The notes: generated from the letters alone by a model not told the origin. 64,000 nucleotides of DNA from Siphonodentalium dalli (GCA_032622095.1 CP136065.1:65897031-65961030); one strand, 5' to 3'; shown: positions 24,630 to 36,448, numbered from the stretch's first letter. A program made the numbers and translations.

Positions 24630-25086
24630 TTAACCCTTTACCCAACAGAACGGCCCTGTGCCAATGCATTCTCTTATATATGCGAGTCGACCATAGGTCG
24701 CCTCGCATATATAAGAGAATGCATTGGCTTAACATATTAAAAATGATAAAATTGTCAAAGAATGTAGAAAAATATTATAAAAATTGTTAAAAAATGTAAG
24801 AAAAAATTATAAAATTGTTAAAGAATGTAAGAAAAAATGGTGTTAAAAAAAAGAATTTTTTTAGGCCAATGCATTCTCATATATATGCGAGGTGACCTAT
24901 GGTCGACTCGCATATATAAGAGAATGCATTGGCACAGGGCATAACTGTAACCATCACAATGTGGTCAATGAACCGATTCCAATGATATCCATATTTGTAT
25001 GGTGTTATTGAGACAGACGGAAGATATTTTAGGCTGTTGAAGCTTTATTTGGGCGTTTTTGGCCGTTTTGTTGGGTAAAGGGTTAA
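24630..25086. mobile_element. TTAA (piggyBac-like) MITE, 'ACCCAACA' type, 457 bp
   Basis: Same ends and both palindromes as 18254-18653. It is longer because the middle 'attataaaattgttaaagaatgtaag' block is repeated. It is inserted directly after the TA foldback half at 24521-24628. Confidence 0.92.
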
Positions 25087-25145
25087 TAGCCAAAGAGAGA
25101 GTAGTGACTTCTCAAAATTTTAATCCTCTAGGATAGTCCCTGTAA
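25087..25145. mobile_element. Right-end fragment of the 'CAGGGACCAG' family
   Basis: 'agtgacttctcaaaatttta' then 'ctctaggatagtccctg'. It abuts the TTAA MITE 24630-25086. Confidence 0.55.
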
Positions 25146-25538
25146 TGAATACTCCGCTCTTCATAGAAGATGACAAAATATGCATATAATCAAAGTTTAA
25201 TTATGATGAACCACCGGCTGAACAATAAATATAAAATTTCATTTCTGATAAAAAATTTCAAGTAGGGGTCTTTTTTATTGGGTAGGTAGGGGGACTAGGG
25301 GCTATCGGCTGAGCCAAGGCTAAAAGAAATTTAATCAAATATTTTTTAACCTAACTACTATCAATATCCATAAGCAATTTTTTTTCTTAAGATTTTTTGC
25401 GGGTTAAATATCTTTTATGGGGATGGGCAGAGGTCTGGTTACCGGAAACATCACTATTTTTTTCTTAGGCCTTAGACATTGCTTTCATTGTTGCTTTTAT
25501 GTTGGCAGAAGAGTGAAACACTGCACTCTGTTTACATG

Positions 25539-25736
25539 TAGAATAATGCCAAAGTACATGTATATGACCCTTTAACCACAGTAGAACTATGGGAAATTTT
25601 TCAGGATTTAGTCGGAAAGATGGCTTGTTGCCATTCATCAGATGAATGGCAACAAGCCATATTTCCGACTAAATCATGGAAAATTTCCCATAATTCTGCT
25701 GTGGTTTATGGGTTGATTAATTAGGACATTACTGTA
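25539..25736. mobile_element. TA foldback MITE
   Basis: Both arms present, meeting at 'ttcatcagatgaatgg'; ends tagaataatgcc and ggacattactgta. Confidence 0.82.
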
Positions 25737-26039
25737 TATTTATGGATAGACCACACTATGAATATCTACTCTGGCTGCACCTGTAGAGATCATGTTCCAC
25801 CAGTTCAAAACCTGAACTTAAACATCAAAATAGTAACACACGTAATATATTTCACAGCAGGTGAATATCTCAGCTTGAGGTTGCATGATTTAGGCATCTT
25901 CTGTGAGCCAACATCGCAATAAACATGACAGTCTATTTCAATAAAATTGGGCAAGTTAAATCACCTTTTATTGAATATAAATGATCATGACCATTTAAAA
26001 TATACATTGGAAGGGTCTAATATTCACCTGGATAAATGC

Positions 26040-26212
26040 TTATGGAAAATGAGCAGACGACAGTAAGACCAACAGATAATGCAAATCTTATACATTGGTG
26101 GGAAATGTTCAGATAATAAGTTCAACAAACGACCTATGGTTATTGAACTTATTATCTGAACATTTCCTAAGGGAACTAATAATCAATGAGTATTTAGTAT
26201 AGCAAGGGTTAA
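26040..26212. mobile_element. TTAA MITE, 'CCCTTTCTATA' type, partial
   Basis: Hairpin arms 'ggaaatgttcagataataag' (26101) and 'cttattatctgaacatttcc' (26148). The right end is TATAGCAAGGGTTAA (TTAA 26209-26212). The left end is lost. Confidence 0.6.
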
Positions 26213-26948
26213 GAATAAAATTTGCCTGCCCCAATTTTCCAAAAAAGTTTTATCACAATCTAGTAATTTATTTCTATTGGTGTAATTAACTGACCAAAAT
26301 TGCATGATTTTAACTGACTCCAAGTTTTTATGTCTTTCATATCACAATTCTGACAATGACTTCACTCTGAAAATATTTATTTATTGACTGAATTTGCAAA
26401 GCGACGGCAAGCACATGCCCTCCTCCATAATTCCCATATATCACCCAGGAGAATCACACTATCTTGACCGTATAGTGAACATGAATTGTAATTCAATTCA
26501 AATATTTGTCACTGTATACAGGCATTCTGATTGGCCGAGATCTGCTAACTTTTGTTTTGATTCACCAGCATTGGTTGATGAAGTGTGCACAAATTTTGAA
26601 TGGAGCATGGTGTCACTGACAAAGCGCATAACGTATGCCCCTGTGGAGTCTTGTAATCAAGTCAAACGTAACGTTGTTCTGTAGATATGGTTAATAACAG
26701 GAAGATGTTCTGGCAGTGTTTGAACTAACCCCATGGAACATACCCAGAGATTTGATCACTGCAAAAAGGATATGTTACTTCAAGGCATCTATGTCGATAA
26801 AAAGTGTTTTCCGTGAAGATTCTTTTAAATGTTTTGATGGATTAAATTATGATGGGGACAAAGGTACCCTGTTTCATTCATTGGCTCGTTCACAAATTGT
26901 GTTCATGCTCAAATCCCCGAGTATCCAACTCAACTGATTATTGTCAAA
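26213..26948. other. Intron 1, repeat-free block with two short frames
   Basis: Free of the recurrent families and less AT-rich than its surroundings. Open frames of 96 codons (26394-26684) and 73 codons (26716-26937) are in different phases without splice sites to join them. An enhancer or a decayed exon pair is possible; nothing identifies it. Confidence 0.35.
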
Positions 26949-27402
26949 TGTGACCCGCCATATCAAATCCAGTCGTAAGATTTTTTTACCCTGTGCCGAT
27001 GCATTCTCTTATATATGCGAGTCGACCATAGGTCGCCTCGCATATATAAGAGAATGCATTGGCCTAACAATTTTTTACAATTTTAATAATTTTTTCTTGT
27101 ATTCTTTAACAATTTTATAATTTCACCCATACAGAGCCCCAGACAAACATGAGCAGACAACACTCTTCTATATGCTTCTATATATGTGTGGGGCTCCCTG
27201 CAGGGTAATGGATGTTTTTTATTTTATGTCCTAAAAATTGTAAGAAACATTTATTTTAAAAAAATGATAAAAAATTGTTAGGCCAATGCATTCTCTTATA
27301 TATGCGAGGCGACTTATGGTCGACTCGCATATATAAGAGAATGCATTGGCACAGGGTAAAAAAAATCCCGACTTAGGACTGGATTTGATATGGCGGGTCA
27401 CA
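26949..27402. mobile_element. MITE with TGTGACCCGCC ends and the shared palindrome
   Basis: Long inverted ends TGTGACCCGCCATATCAAAT extend for about 45 bases. Then come the same 'ccctgtgccgatgcattctc' palindromes as in the TTAA families, one next to each end. A different hairpin (gagccccagac...gtgtggggctc) sits in the middle. Flanks give no TTAA and no clear duplication, so the superfamily is undetermined. Confidence 0.85.
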
Positions 27403-27666
27403 AATCATTTGCTTGTTATTTTGTTATAAATGTAAAATTGTAAATATTCTCCTCGTTTGTCAATTTTCAGTGTTATGTTTATGGCATCTGTCTATCTACC
27501 AGGTATCTGTAATCCCAAGCTGTACCTTTCACCTAATGTGAAACACATTATTAATGAACAGGTATTAACTAAGAAATATATTACTCATGATAATTCTTCA
27601 ATGTTATAATGTTCCCCGTCAGATCTTTAAAAAGTTCCCAGGTTTTGAAATGGGCATAGTCAAAAT

Positions 27667-28482
27667 CAAGTCTGGATATAGTGTGTCTGACATTTGCAGA
27701 ATGAGGTTCCCAGAGGGTGAGTTTAGTGCTGCTACCCTGCAGTGTTGGTTCGCATCACCAAATTCAACCTATGGGGACCTCTTTCTGCTTAGGCCTCATC
27801 TTCTGGAAGTACCGGTATCTATAGTCTCAAATTAGCATTGTTTTTAGTTTTTTTCTCCCTTTTATTCAGTTTCTATATCCCGTAATTTGCATAAGATAAG
27901 ATGCTTAATCGAGCAGACTAATATCACCAACTTCAACTAGTGAACTTCAATCTGATCCCAGGTCTCCCCCATAGTAGTTGAGGCGTAAGCAGAATGAGAT
28001 TCCCAGATGGTGAATTTAGTGATGCTATCCCGTTGTGCAGGATAGCGTCACTTATTGAACATTCAAACGACCATGATTCAATCGTAAGTGGAAAGATGTC
28101 CGTCGTAGGAAGTAACCTGTAGTTGGACTGCACCTGCTCACATCAAAATCGCAAGTCAAAAAATAATATCAAGCACCGTTTGATTTTAGGTACGAAATCG
28201 TGACATATCCTTCATTACCTCCACTTGCAAAGTAATCGCAGTCATGTGTACGTAAAAATGAAAGCTGGAAATGATCGTAGGGTAGTCAATCACAAGCTTA
28301 CAAACAACCCACGATATCGTCATCTACGACAACATCGCAATCGTGTGAACAAACTATCCATGATTTTGTCGCACATGATTCCTCCACTTACAATTGAATC
28401 GTGGTCCTCTGAACTTTCACTTAATTCACCCTCTGGGGTGTGGTGATCTCATTCTGTAAATGACACACTATTTCATGGCTTG
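27667..28482. mobile_element. 'CAAGCCTTGAAATAG' family copy interrupted by another MITE
   Basis: CAAGTCTGGATATAGTGTGT at the left; the right terminus 'ctatttcatggcttg' ends at 28482. A 362-bp element (28055-28416) splits its right subterminal block. Confidence 0.8.
28055..28416. mobile_element. Nested MITE with 7-bp target duplication TCACTTA
   Basis: TCACTTA at 28048-28054 and again at 28417-28423. Removing the insert restores the family sequence 'agcgtcacttaattcaccct'. Imperfect inverted ends read 'ttgaacattcaaacgaccat' and the inverse of 'gtggtcctctgaactt'. The interior is rich in 'aatcgtg/cgtcgt' words not seen elsewhere here. No coding content. Confidence 0.8.
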
Positions 28483-28788
28483 ATAGTTAGGCCCGCAAAG
28501 CTAATATCCTATTTGTCAGGCCAAAAATAATTTTAAAGCATGTGAGCGCGTGGTTTTTAATTAATTTTTTTAATTTCTGGGGCACAAGCCAATGAAGCAT
28601 TCCCACCTGTGTGTCCGCTAGCTCTGGGTTTAAATTCAGTTTCCTGCAGCCATTATTTCCCAAATATATGTCCATAAAAATTAGTTGACAGATTTCATGT
28701 GATTTATTTCGTCAGAACTCATCCCAATAAAGTACCGGTATCATTAACACATTTCTTATCATGTTTGCAGATGCAAAACAACGTGTTT

Positions 28789-28886
28789 TTAACCCTTTGA
28801 GTGCCAGGGGCCGATCTCATCGGCCCTAAACCTACAAAATAAGTCTTTTAAAGAATATAAGAATAAATTATTAAAATTGTAAAAAA

Positions 28887-28921
<35 letters not shown>

Positions 28922-29010
28922 AAGCCAATGCATTCTCATATATAAGAGAATGCATTGGCACAGGGTATATGGGTTGATACAAAAATCGGACCTGGCACTC
29001 AAAGGGTTAA
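28789..29010. mobile_element. TTAA (piggyBac-like) MITE, 'GTGCC' type
   Basis: TTAA duplications flank inverted ends CCCTTTGAGTGCCAGG. The inner palindrome is shortened (ccaatgcattctc...gagaatgcattgg without its centre), and an A28 run lies at 28891-28918. TTAA plus CCC(T)-starting termini are established piggyBac features. No transposase is present. Confidence 0.88.
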
Positions 29011-29519
29011 CACATAGTTTCAAATTACAGTAATGAATTGGAAATTTAAAATAGGAAATATGTCTGTTCTGCATACTAGTAGTTTGTATAAAAACATACC
29101 GCAGTTATTTCGTACAGATTATACTTTTTTCTGACATACAAAATGCAAATAAAAAGGCTGCACATGTTGGTTTCTCGACCAATGCATGCACGGTTTCGGG
29201 ACCATGCACACGGGCCTGAGAAACGGGAAATGGACTTTGCGTCACATTGTGTGTCGTTAGTATTTGCTAAGCAATGTTTCCTAGGTAAAATTATTGAAAT
29301 TCTATTTATTTAATTCCAACTGACTGATAATGATGGACGAGCTTTGATTCTTTTGCAGCCGTGCCGCGACAGCTCAGTAAGTATTGTGACCTGAATGCCT
29401 GCTTGACCGTGTGTCACAAAACCAGTCACAATATGTTGTCATTTTTTTCCTCTAACCTTATGTTGTTGTGTGCACTGGCACTATTGTTTTTGTGTTACAT
29501 TGTAGTTTATATTCAAATT

Positions 29520-29916
29520 CAAGCTTTGAAATAGTGTGTCTCCTCATTTGCAGAATGAGGTCCCCAGAAGGTGAATTTAGTGATGGTATCCCACACAGCC
29601 GGCAACCATCACCAAATTCACCTTATGTGGACCTCATTCTGCTTAGTCCTCATCTTATGGGAAGTATCTACTGTCTCAAATTAACATTGTTTTTAGTTAC
29701 TTTTCCCTTTCTGTTCAGTTTTTATATCCCTGAATTTGCAGAAGATAAAACGCATAATTAAGGTGACTAATAGGTGAACATCACCAACTTCAACTGGAGA
29801 ATCATTCTTATCCCAGGTCTCCCATAGCAGTTCAGGCCTGAGTAGAATGAGGTCCCCACTAAATTCACCCTATGAGGACCTCATTCTGCAAATGACACAC
29901 ACTATTTCAAGGCTTG
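29520..29916. mobile_element. 'CAAGCCTTGAAATAG' family, nearly full length
   Basis: CAAGCTTTGAAATAGTGTGT to ACTATTTCAAGGCTTG; the right subterminal block is shortened. Confidence 0.8.
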
Positions 29917-30794
29917 AATGCATTTGTTTGATTTTACTTTGATAAAGTGTTGATGGATACAATGCATGTAATATAGAGGTTCTGCAAATTCACAATTTAT
30001 GTTACACAGGGTTTCTGCTTGGGGTTGGGTGTATGGGACCCATATAGCCGATGGGGGAAGATCTCATGATTCCTAAACTCCAGATGGAGGTGATGGAAGA
30101 ATGTAAATGTACAGATTAATATTTATTATAAAAACAGGCATTCATAGTTCCTGTTATTTGACATGTATGTTATCAACTGCCTCCATGTCAGATTGATTGA
30201 AAAATTATTACTCATACCCTGCTAATATGGGTTTCCACTGACAAATACAACTGGTTATGAACTTATTATGAAATTTACCTACATGTTGAATCTCGCAAAT
30301 GGAGAGATCAATTGTTCCATATGAGGTTGATACATGTTCATCCTCACTTCCTCACTAATAACTGTTGAAAATATTAATTGAAATAATAATTAAGACATTC
30401 AGAAAACAGTGAATCATAATCCAGTATTACATGTACCTCAGAACTGACAGGCACCAGCTATTGCGGAGCAAGTTCTGATAAAGCATTTCTGGCCCAAGCA
30501 ATATCTCAGACTGAAAAGGTGCCCTTTTCTGGAAGTTGTGCCCCCCCCCCCCCCCATCCTCGTTTGCTTCCGGGGCCCCTCTAATATATATTCTGCTTGA
30601 GCAATTTTTCACTCTTTCAAAATGGTACTTCTTATACATGTACATTGTATTTCAAAAGAAGAAAAAAATGAATGTTTGAAAAATGCCCCATATTTAAAAT
30701 TCCACCCACTTTTCCCATAACTACCTTAGATAGCAGTACCTTTGTTGCACCACTCACACATATTACAACCATCACACACACTCCGTAAAAGGCC
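29917..30794. other. Intron 1, no feature seen
   Basis: AT-rich, with a C-run at 30541-30555. Confidence 0.45.
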
Positions 30795-31017
30795 TTAACC
30801 CTTTGAGTGCCAGGGGCCCTGAACCTACAAAATAAGTCTGTTAAAGAATATAAGAATAAATTATTAAAATTGTAAAAAAAAAAAAAAATAATTGTTAGGC
30901 CAATGCATTCTCTTATATATGCGAGGCGACCTATGGTCGACTCGCATATATAAGAGAATTCATTGGCACAGGGTATATGGGTTGATACAAAAATCGACCT
31001 GGCACTCAAAGGGTTAA
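30795..31017. mobile_element. TTAA (piggyBac-like) MITE, 'GTGCC' type
   Basis: TTAA at both ends, inverted ends CCCTTTGAGTGCCAGG, and an internal A-rich block. One full ccaatgcattctcttatata palindrome has the cgacctatggtcg centre. It is the best-preserved copy of this type in the window. Confidence 0.9.
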
Positions 31018-31438
31018 CATTAATGGCTGCAGTTGGGTTACATACTGGTGTTAAATGTGTGACCATCAAGTAGAAATCTATTATAAATGTTTATAAATAT
31101 ATATTCAGGATCACAGACATCCATTTACAACAACCACAACATGAACATAATTTAACAGTGTGTCCTCCTTTTTTCTGTTGAAAACCAAATACCATGCATC
31201 ATTCCGTCCTCAAAATTGGCCACGGCAATAAGCAATGTCGTGGAAAATGCCATGGCAACATTTCAAATATAACATGCCACATCAATAAATTTTAAATTTG
31301 CCGTGGAACATTTTTCCTAATTTCGAAGGCTGATCATTTTGTTGTTGAAAAATTAACAAAATAAATTTTGGTGTACCTCTAAAACCTAGGATATGATATG
31401 AAATACATATAATGCATAAATAATTCAATATCAAACAA

Positions 31439-31552
31439 ATAATGCCCTTAATAATCAACTCCTTAAAGACAGGAGAATTATGGGTAATTTTTCAGGATTT
31501 AGAAGGGAAATATGACTTGTTGCCATTCATCGGAAAGCTCTCACTGAGTTTC
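31439..31552. mobile_element. TA foldback MITE, left half
   Basis: 'ataatgcccttaataatcaa' to 'cggaaagctctcactgag'; no right arm. Confidence 0.75.
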
Positions 31553-31634
31553 AATCACCTTATATCTTCTACACTATGATATAAATAAAAAAAATAGGTT
31601 TAATTAAAATAGCCTGGAACCCTGAATAATATGT

Positions 31635-31839
31635 CTTTAAGGAGGAACTGTGCACTAAATCCGGCAATTTATGGGACCATTATAATTACCATGTTGTATA
31701 CATCGTTCATAGAGCGCATGCGTGTATTTTGCACTAATCCATGCCTCAAATTCATTCAATTGTTGCATATATTATGTTGAGTATAAAAGGTGTGATAGTC
31801 CCATAAATGGCCGGATTTAGTGTACATTACCGCTTTAAA
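31635..31839. mobile_element. Small MITE, relative of 3153-3287
   Basis: 'gcactaaatccggcaattta' and inverse 'taaatggccggatttagtg' with terminal 'tttaagg/gctttaa'; TGGGACCAT/ATAGTCCCA inside. Confidence 0.7.
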
Positions 31840-32316
31840 GGCAATAGCTTGCAAAATTAAATAATCAGAAATCAAACTCACCAATAATTCAGTTTAATAT
31901 ACAATGTAAATATGGTATATCACTGTGTCTTCAACATCTGAAAATTACATTCTGGCACAATGATCTCTTTAAATTCAACGAACTTAGCATTTCATCATAA
32001 TTTACAGCACATCCTGATAGACTATGTTTATTAGTATTTAAATTTTATTACACACAATAAAATTGAAGGGCAAGAGATAAAGGATCTAACCATTTTTAAC
32101 CAGTCAAAAGATACCAACTCGAATATCATATTAAATACAGGATAAAGGATATATCACACACATTGTTTTTGTCCTATTAAACGTCACTGTTGATATACAT
32201 GTACCAGGATGTCAACTGATAATCTTTTATATGCTTTTGATATATTAATGGGTCAACAAACATAAGTCCTGTTTTCCTAGAAATAAGATATCTGGTTATT
32301 TTTAGACTGTAGGGAG

Positions 32317-32522
32317 TACAGTAATGTCCTAAATAATCGACTCCTTAACCACAACAGAATTATGGGTAATTTTTCAGGATTTAGTCGGAAATATGGCTTG
32401 TTGCCATTCATCGGAAAGCTCTCACCGATGAATTGCAACAAGCCATATTTCCGACCAAATCCTGAAAAATTACCCATAATTCTGCTGTGGTTAAGGAGTT
32501 GATTATTTTGGGCATTACTGTA
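32317..32522. mobile_element. TA foldback MITE, full length
   Basis: TACAGTAATGTCC to GGGCATTACTGTA with arms of about 100 bases and a short centre 'gaaagctctcaccgatgaa'. Confidence 0.88.
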
Positions 32523-32657
32523 TGGGGTATTAAGGTTTTCAGTGAAGTGACATGTTAAAACTAAAAATACCGGATACTAAAAAAAGCTTTTGAAGGAGTA
32601 TGTAAAATGCATTAGAATACCGGTAAATGCATGAGCATGATGGTAGTGAATTATCTA

Positions 32658-32755
32658 CAAGCCTTGAAATAGTGTGTCTGTCATTAATTAAATTAATTAA
32701 ATTCACTCTCTTGGGACTTCATTCTGCAAATGACAGACAAACTATTTCAAGGCAT
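32658..32755. mobile_element. Minimal 'CAAGCCTTGAAATAG' family copy (98 bp)
   Basis: Only the ends remain, with 'attaattaaattaattaaat' between CAAGCCTTGAAATAGTGTGT and ACTATTTCAAGGCAT. Confidence 0.75.
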
Positions 32756-33005
32756 ACCCATTGATACATAGCAATTGTGGTTCAATTTCTGCTTTTGATG
32801 TTAAGTACTGTGACTTGTTGATTGTAGTTGACTGTTGACTTGTTGATTATAGCCCTATTCAATGTACATGTAACATACTTCTGCATTGTAAATATTTTGT
32901 TGTTGCATGTTATGTGCATTTAAAAAAAAGGCCTATGCTTTTGTTTTGATATAGACCAGCATGGGAATACAATATTCAAATATCACTGGTTTATTCCACC
33001 AACAC

Positions 33006-33260
33006 CAAGCCTGAGTTAAGTGTGCCTGTCATTTCCAGAATGAGGTCCCCAGAGAGTTAATTTAGTGATGCTACCCGCGCAGCAGGCTAGCATCACCAAA
33101 TTCAGCCTATGGGCCATCTGGGGACCTCAATCTGCTAACGTTAAACACAGTATTTCCAGGCTTGGTCATAACAGAGGTGAATTTGGTGATGCTGGTCCAC
33201 GTGCTGTCCCCTCTGGGGACCTCATTCTGCTAAATGTCAGACACACTATATCTATGCTTG
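33006..33260. mobile_element. Two adjoining 'CAAGCCTTGAAATAG' family pieces
   Basis: A short copy, 33006-33165 (CAAGCCTGAG to TTTCCAGGCTTG), is followed directly by a right-end piece, 33166-33260, ending TATGCTTG. Confidence 0.72.
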
Positions 33261-33306
33261 ATTAGAATGTCTTTATATTTAGTGCATTCTCCTGAATGTT
33301 TTCTCG

Positions 33307-33648
33307 CCTGGACCAGCCTGGAGAATTCAAATTGGGAGAATACACTTCTCCCTATTAGAATAAGAGAATATTAGAGAAATCATAAATACTGAAGTTCAAT
33401 TTACTCTCTAACGTCCCCTATCTGTGATCCTATAAGTATTATGCAATACCAGAGTCCATTTATATTACCATGATATGGAGTAAGTACATCATTATACACA
33501 CAGTAGTCAGTAAATATGTTGTTTTTTAATAATAATGCAAACTGGTACATGAGAAAGAGGCCACTTCTCCCTGTGATAAAAATAGGGAGAAGTGGTGCAT
33601 TGTAGGGAGAAGATATCTCCCTCTAGTCGCTCTCTAGACTAGTCCATG
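33307..33648. mobile_element. hAT-like MITE, 'CAGGGACCAG' family, uninterrupted
   Basis: CCTGGACCAGCCTGGAG to CTAGTCCATG; same interior as 21054-21553 without the foldback. Flanks TTTTCTCG and TTTTCACG (7/8). Confidence 0.83.
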
Positions 33649-33707
33649 TTTTCACGGTGCATGATCAGCATGTTGTGCTACAGAATCTTTCATATTCCAG
33701 GGCCAGG

Positions 33708-34570
33708 TACCTACATCACTAATGTAATCTCTAAACCGTCTCTTCAGACGTTCAGGAACCTATGTCACTAATGTACATGTAATCTCTAAACCTTCGCTTC
33801 CTGCGTTCAGGAATATGCATCACTAATGTAATCTCTAAACCGTCGCTTCTGACGTACAGGAACCGACATCACTAATGTAATCTCTAAACCGTCGCTTCAG
33901 ACGTTCAGGAACCTACGTCACTAATGTAATCTCTAAACCGTCGCTTCAGACGTTCAGGGCCAAGAACCTACATCACTAATGTAATCTCTAAACCATAACT
34001 TCAGATGTTCCTGTACCTACATCATTAAAGTAATCTCTAAACCATTGCTTCAGATGTTTCAGGGCCAGCCAGAACCTACGTCACTAATGTAACCGCATCA
34101 GATGTTCAGGGCTGGGGAACCTACTTGTAAACACACAGCAGTAGTAACTCACCCTCTGTCCCTCTCCTTCCATCTCTTCTGCCTCAACTTAATGTTAGTA
34201 ACTTGTTATTTTCATTCCCCCCCAACCTGTTCTCTTTAACTCAGCCTCTTGCCATACGCTCCTTCTACATACTATTCTGCATGCTTTTCTTTTCCGAGGA
34301 GATAACTTCAAATAAGCGGTGACCCGCTTGTTGTTAGATCCTCTTCACCCTCCTTTTCTTCTAACCTGTCATTTAATTTAACTCATATTGTTCAATGTCT
34401 TATTTCATGTATACATGTATTAATTGAGGGTAGAATAAATATTGTTTACACCAACCTACATATATGACACTAATGTAATCTATAAACCATCGTTTCAGAC
34501 ATTCAGGGCCTGAGGAACCTACGTCGCGAATGAAATCTCCAAACTGTCGCTTCAGACTTTCAGATGCCCC
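33708..34570. repeat. 49-bp minisatellite, eight plus two copies
   Basis: Unit 'cactaatgtaatctctaaac' then 'cgtcgcttcagacgttcagg' and 'aacctacgt'. Eight copies occupy 33708-34123 and two more 34466-34570, separated by about 340 bases of pyrimidine-rich unrelated sequence (34130-34462) that begins and ends with TGTAAAC/GTTTAC. The middle copies are most alike; outer ones are diverged. Confidence 0.9.
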
Positions 34571-34808
34571 TGCATTCTGTAATATCAGTGGAGGTACATG
34601 TACCACCCCATAACCCCCTCCCCCACCAACACTGCCCCCATATTCTCTGGTGCCTATGTATCGGCTGAGGGTTCTACACTATGATTCGCCACATCATAAC
34701 ATACCATAATTAGTAGGAGAGAATTGACATTTATGTGACACTTATCACTTTTATCAAAGGTAGAAGATGACTTTATTGCTGTTTGTGTACCGAAATCTGT
34801 GACCTACG

Positions 34809-34961
34809 GTACATGCACTGTATTCCAATTATCTCATGAATATGAGTCAGCGTACAACTTACGACATGGGTCACGACAATTTTATGATTGTAATTTGTTA
34901 AAATATTAATTCTGTCAATATTCTGAGTCAGGGACATATGTCTGAAAACTTAAAGACAGTG
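34809..34961. repeat. Left copy of a ~150-bp direct repeat flanking a composite insertion
   Basis: 'catgcactgtattcc' to 'cttaaagacagtgta' recurs at 36449-36600 with about a dozen differences. The TA foldback carrying the TTAA element lies exactly between them. Confidence 0.85.
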
Positions 34962-36448
34962 TACAGTAATGCCCTAAGTAATCGACCCCTTAACACTTTG
35001 AACCCGACTGGCCGCAAAAGCGGCCAGCCAGAAAACGTTCATACACCCGACTGGCCGCAAAAGCGGCCAGCAGCATTCAGTGACATCATAAACCTATGTA
35101 GCATGTGTATACATGTTATAACCATTGGTATATCCGCTTATATCTATGTAAATGATCCCAAGGAACTTAAGCTGTGCCATGGGTGCATGTGTATGAGTTT
35201 GTTGGCGACTGGTTGGGGTAGAAAAACATGCGCATGCGCACAGCGCAGAATTCAACAAATGTACATTATTTGAAGCGATTCGGGTAAAGCTCTACATTGT
35301 TGCGCGGTTTGCAGGATTGTAGAAAGACACCATTTCGATCACTCTTTTTGTTTTAAATTAGTATTGCATACAAAATCAGTGTTCTGTCATATGTGAGGAA
35401 GGCGCACGCAGTTTCTTATTTGAGTCGATTTGTTTCACGCATGCGCATAGGATAAAATGATAAATGTATGGATTTTTGTGAAATGATACAATCACATCAA
35501 GGATCTCCATAGTACATAAATTTGCGTTATATAGCTGCACATTTTGTCATTGCACCAGAGTAGTACTGTGGAAATGGGTTGCATGGTCACAATACCATCT
35601 AGTCCGATCTACTTGCGCGTGCACATTACAATAGGGTATTGACTGCATAGAAAATGTCGTTTCTTAGCGCGGAATTATACGACGCTATAAGCTATAATCG
35701 CATTATACTTTCAGTTCCGGGTAGTTGCTTAGAAACCGTTATAAGGGAGTGATCGTGTGGCAAAGTATACCGTTTAAAAAAAAATACACAGTGGCCCATG
35801 GGAACATACCTGTAAAATTTCAGACCTGTAGCACCATTTGAACATAACCATGCATCAGCATGTGCATGCCAAGAATGTCTAAATTGGGGCATAATACAAT
35901 TGGATTCACAGGGCAATGGTGTCATTCGATCATTTGGGGTATTTGCTTAGCAACCGTTGCTACCCTTAAATACAAGTTAGGATCAGACTTCTGGCCAGAT
36001 ATATCTCAAATTTCACAATATGGTGTTGACTGCATCAAAAACGCCATTTCCTTGGGCTGAATTACGACCGTAAAAGCTATAATTGTATTTTACTTTAAAT
36101 ATCGGGTAGATGCCTAGCAACCGTTACCAGGGAGTGACCATGTGGCAATGTAACCAGATCGTAAAATAATCAGTGGTCCATGGGGAACATACATCTAAAG
36201 TTTCAGAAATGTGACACCACTTGAACATAAACTACACCATATATACATCTAAACGCTGGCCACAATATAAAACATACCACGGGGAGCCCAGGGTCAGGGT
36301 GTCGATCGTTGTGGGGAGCCAGGGTTCAAAGGGTTAACCCCGAGAGCTTTCCGATGAATGGCAACAAGCCATATTTCGGACTAAATCTTGAAAAGTTACC
36401 CATAATTCTGCTGTGTTTAAGGAGTCGATTAATTAGAGCATTACTGTA
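34962..36448. mobile_element. TA foldback MITE split by the 1,348-bp TTAA element
   Basis: The left end TACAGTAATGCCCTAAGTAA stops at TTAA 34990. The right half resumes at 36338 with 'cccgagagctttccgatg' and ends ATTACTGTA (36448). The rest of the left arm is missing. Confidence 0.8.
34990..36337. mobile_element. TTAA (piggyBac-like) non-autonomous element, 'GAACCC' type, 1,348 bp
   Basis: TTAA at both ends, with left CACTTTGAACCC and right GGGTTCAAAGGG. A 20-bp palindrome (CTGGCCGCAAAAGCGGCCAG) occurs twice near the left end (35008, 35051). Inside, a block of about 390 bases is repeated with divergence: 'ttgactgcatagaaaatgtc' at about 35638 versus 'ttgactgcatcaaaaacgcc' at about 36027. No transposase was found. 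It is inserted in a TA foldback copy. Confidence 0.85.

Noticed and set aside
26394-26937. Two consecutive + strand frames (96 and 73 codons)
   Set aside because: Different phases, no splice signals joining them, no recognised family. Kept only as an unexplained repeat-free block.
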